Shown here: positions 22,438 through 22,682 of the stretch, piece after piece
How the letters are laid out: the number at the start of each line of letters is the position of its first letter
Position numbering within the stretch: the first letter of the stretch is position 1
DNA from: a virus
Reading direction: 5' to 3' (one strand)
IMG/VR virus record: IMGVR_UViG_3300031977_003469
Coordinates: 1-22,682 of that record
Length of the DNA stretch: 22,682 nt
Notes under the pieces: model-generated
Told to the model about the DNA's origin: nothing
The model's input: only the letters and a program-made list of their open reading frames with translations
Databases searched by the model: none
Made by a program: the position numbers and the translations under genes

Positions 22438-22682
22438 TGGCAGAACAATATACAATTATTAGAACTAGTAGATATGGTCATCAAGCAGCTAAAATACGAC
22501 AATTAGGAACCTTGATGAAAAAAGATGTTAAGAGAAAAGACGATGTTATATCTGTTTGTAATGAAATGGCCAGCAAAGATTTTGCGGCAAAGAATGAAAT
22601 TGTAATATATGACGTTGTACATAACAATGAAATGGGAGAAAGCAATATAATTCACACTGTTGAAATTGATGGAGGAGAGAGT
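22437..22682 (+). CDS. Hypothetical protein, cut by window end
   Basis: An open frame from ATG 22437, overlapping the helicase stop by one base (TAATG), runs to the window edge: 82 residues visible. It begins MAEQYTIIRTSRYGHQAAKI, then a basic segment (MKKDVKRKDDVISV) and an acidic end. No family is recognised. Its place after the helicase suggests a replication role. GGAGGAGAG at the very end looks like the ribosome site of another gene, so this one may stop just outside the window. Confidence 0.6.
   Translation, partial: MAEQYTIIRTSRYGHQAAKIRQLGTLMKKDVKRKDDVISVCNEMASKDFAAKNEIVIYDVVHNNEMGESNIIHTVEIDGGES

Overview
The window looks like part of the genome of a T4-like tailed phage (myovirus type), probably marine. 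It is AT-rich and gene-dense, and every supported gene reads on the + strand. Many genes overlap by 1, 4 or 8 bases. The right end carries recognisable T4-type replication and recombination genes: a gp32-like single-strand binding protein, a UvsX/RecA recombinase, a FEN/Rnh-type 5'-3' exonuclease and a gp41/DnaB-type helicase, plus ThyX and a DUF3310 protein. No tRNA, CRISPR array, insertion sequence or integrase is visible. The low GC, ThyX, DUF3310 and transaldolase fit marine T4-like phages; the host cannot be named from this sequence.

Layout. (1) 1-5116: the 3' end of a beta-sandwich structural protein, a small conserved protein, a protein with a C-terminal LamG/concanavalin-like domain (probably virion structural or adhesin), then an AT-rich pair (2582-4646) behind its own sigma70-like promoter. 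The second of that pair has a motif reminiscent of PD-(D/E)XK nucleases. A short unknown protein follows. (2) 5126-16248: an 11-kb sugar and glycan island. Five proteins carry seven glycosyltransferase-like domains, including a GT2-like/GT9/methyltransferase fusion and a GT9/GT2 fusion. With them are a DUF4254-like protein, a stand-alone RfaE/HldE-type nucleotidyltransferase, an NAD-dependent sugar epimerase, a GmhA-like SIS isomerase, a TalC-type transaldolase, a zinc-ribbon protein, a second methyltransferase and a small basic protein. (3) 16253-17696: a small charged protein, a HAD-type phosphatase-like protein, a hypothetical and ThyX. (4) 17697-22682: a promoter, gp32, a strong terminator, uvsX, a long perfect hairpin, the exonuclease, the helicase and the start of another gene.

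How it may work together. The island can be read as a nearly complete phage-encoded route to a nucleotide-activated heptose and its transfer. Transaldolase would make sedoheptulose-7-phosphate, the GmhA-like isomerase would convert it to heptose-7-phosphate, the HldE-C-like enzyme would activate a heptose-1-phosphate, and GT9 (heptosyltransferase-family) domains would transfer it, with other glycosyltransferases and methyltransferases elaborating the product. No heptose kinase is seen in the window, and a dedicated phosphatase is uncertain (the HAD protein is a candidate). The acceptor, whether virion protein, host surface glycan or DNA, cannot be told from sequence alone.
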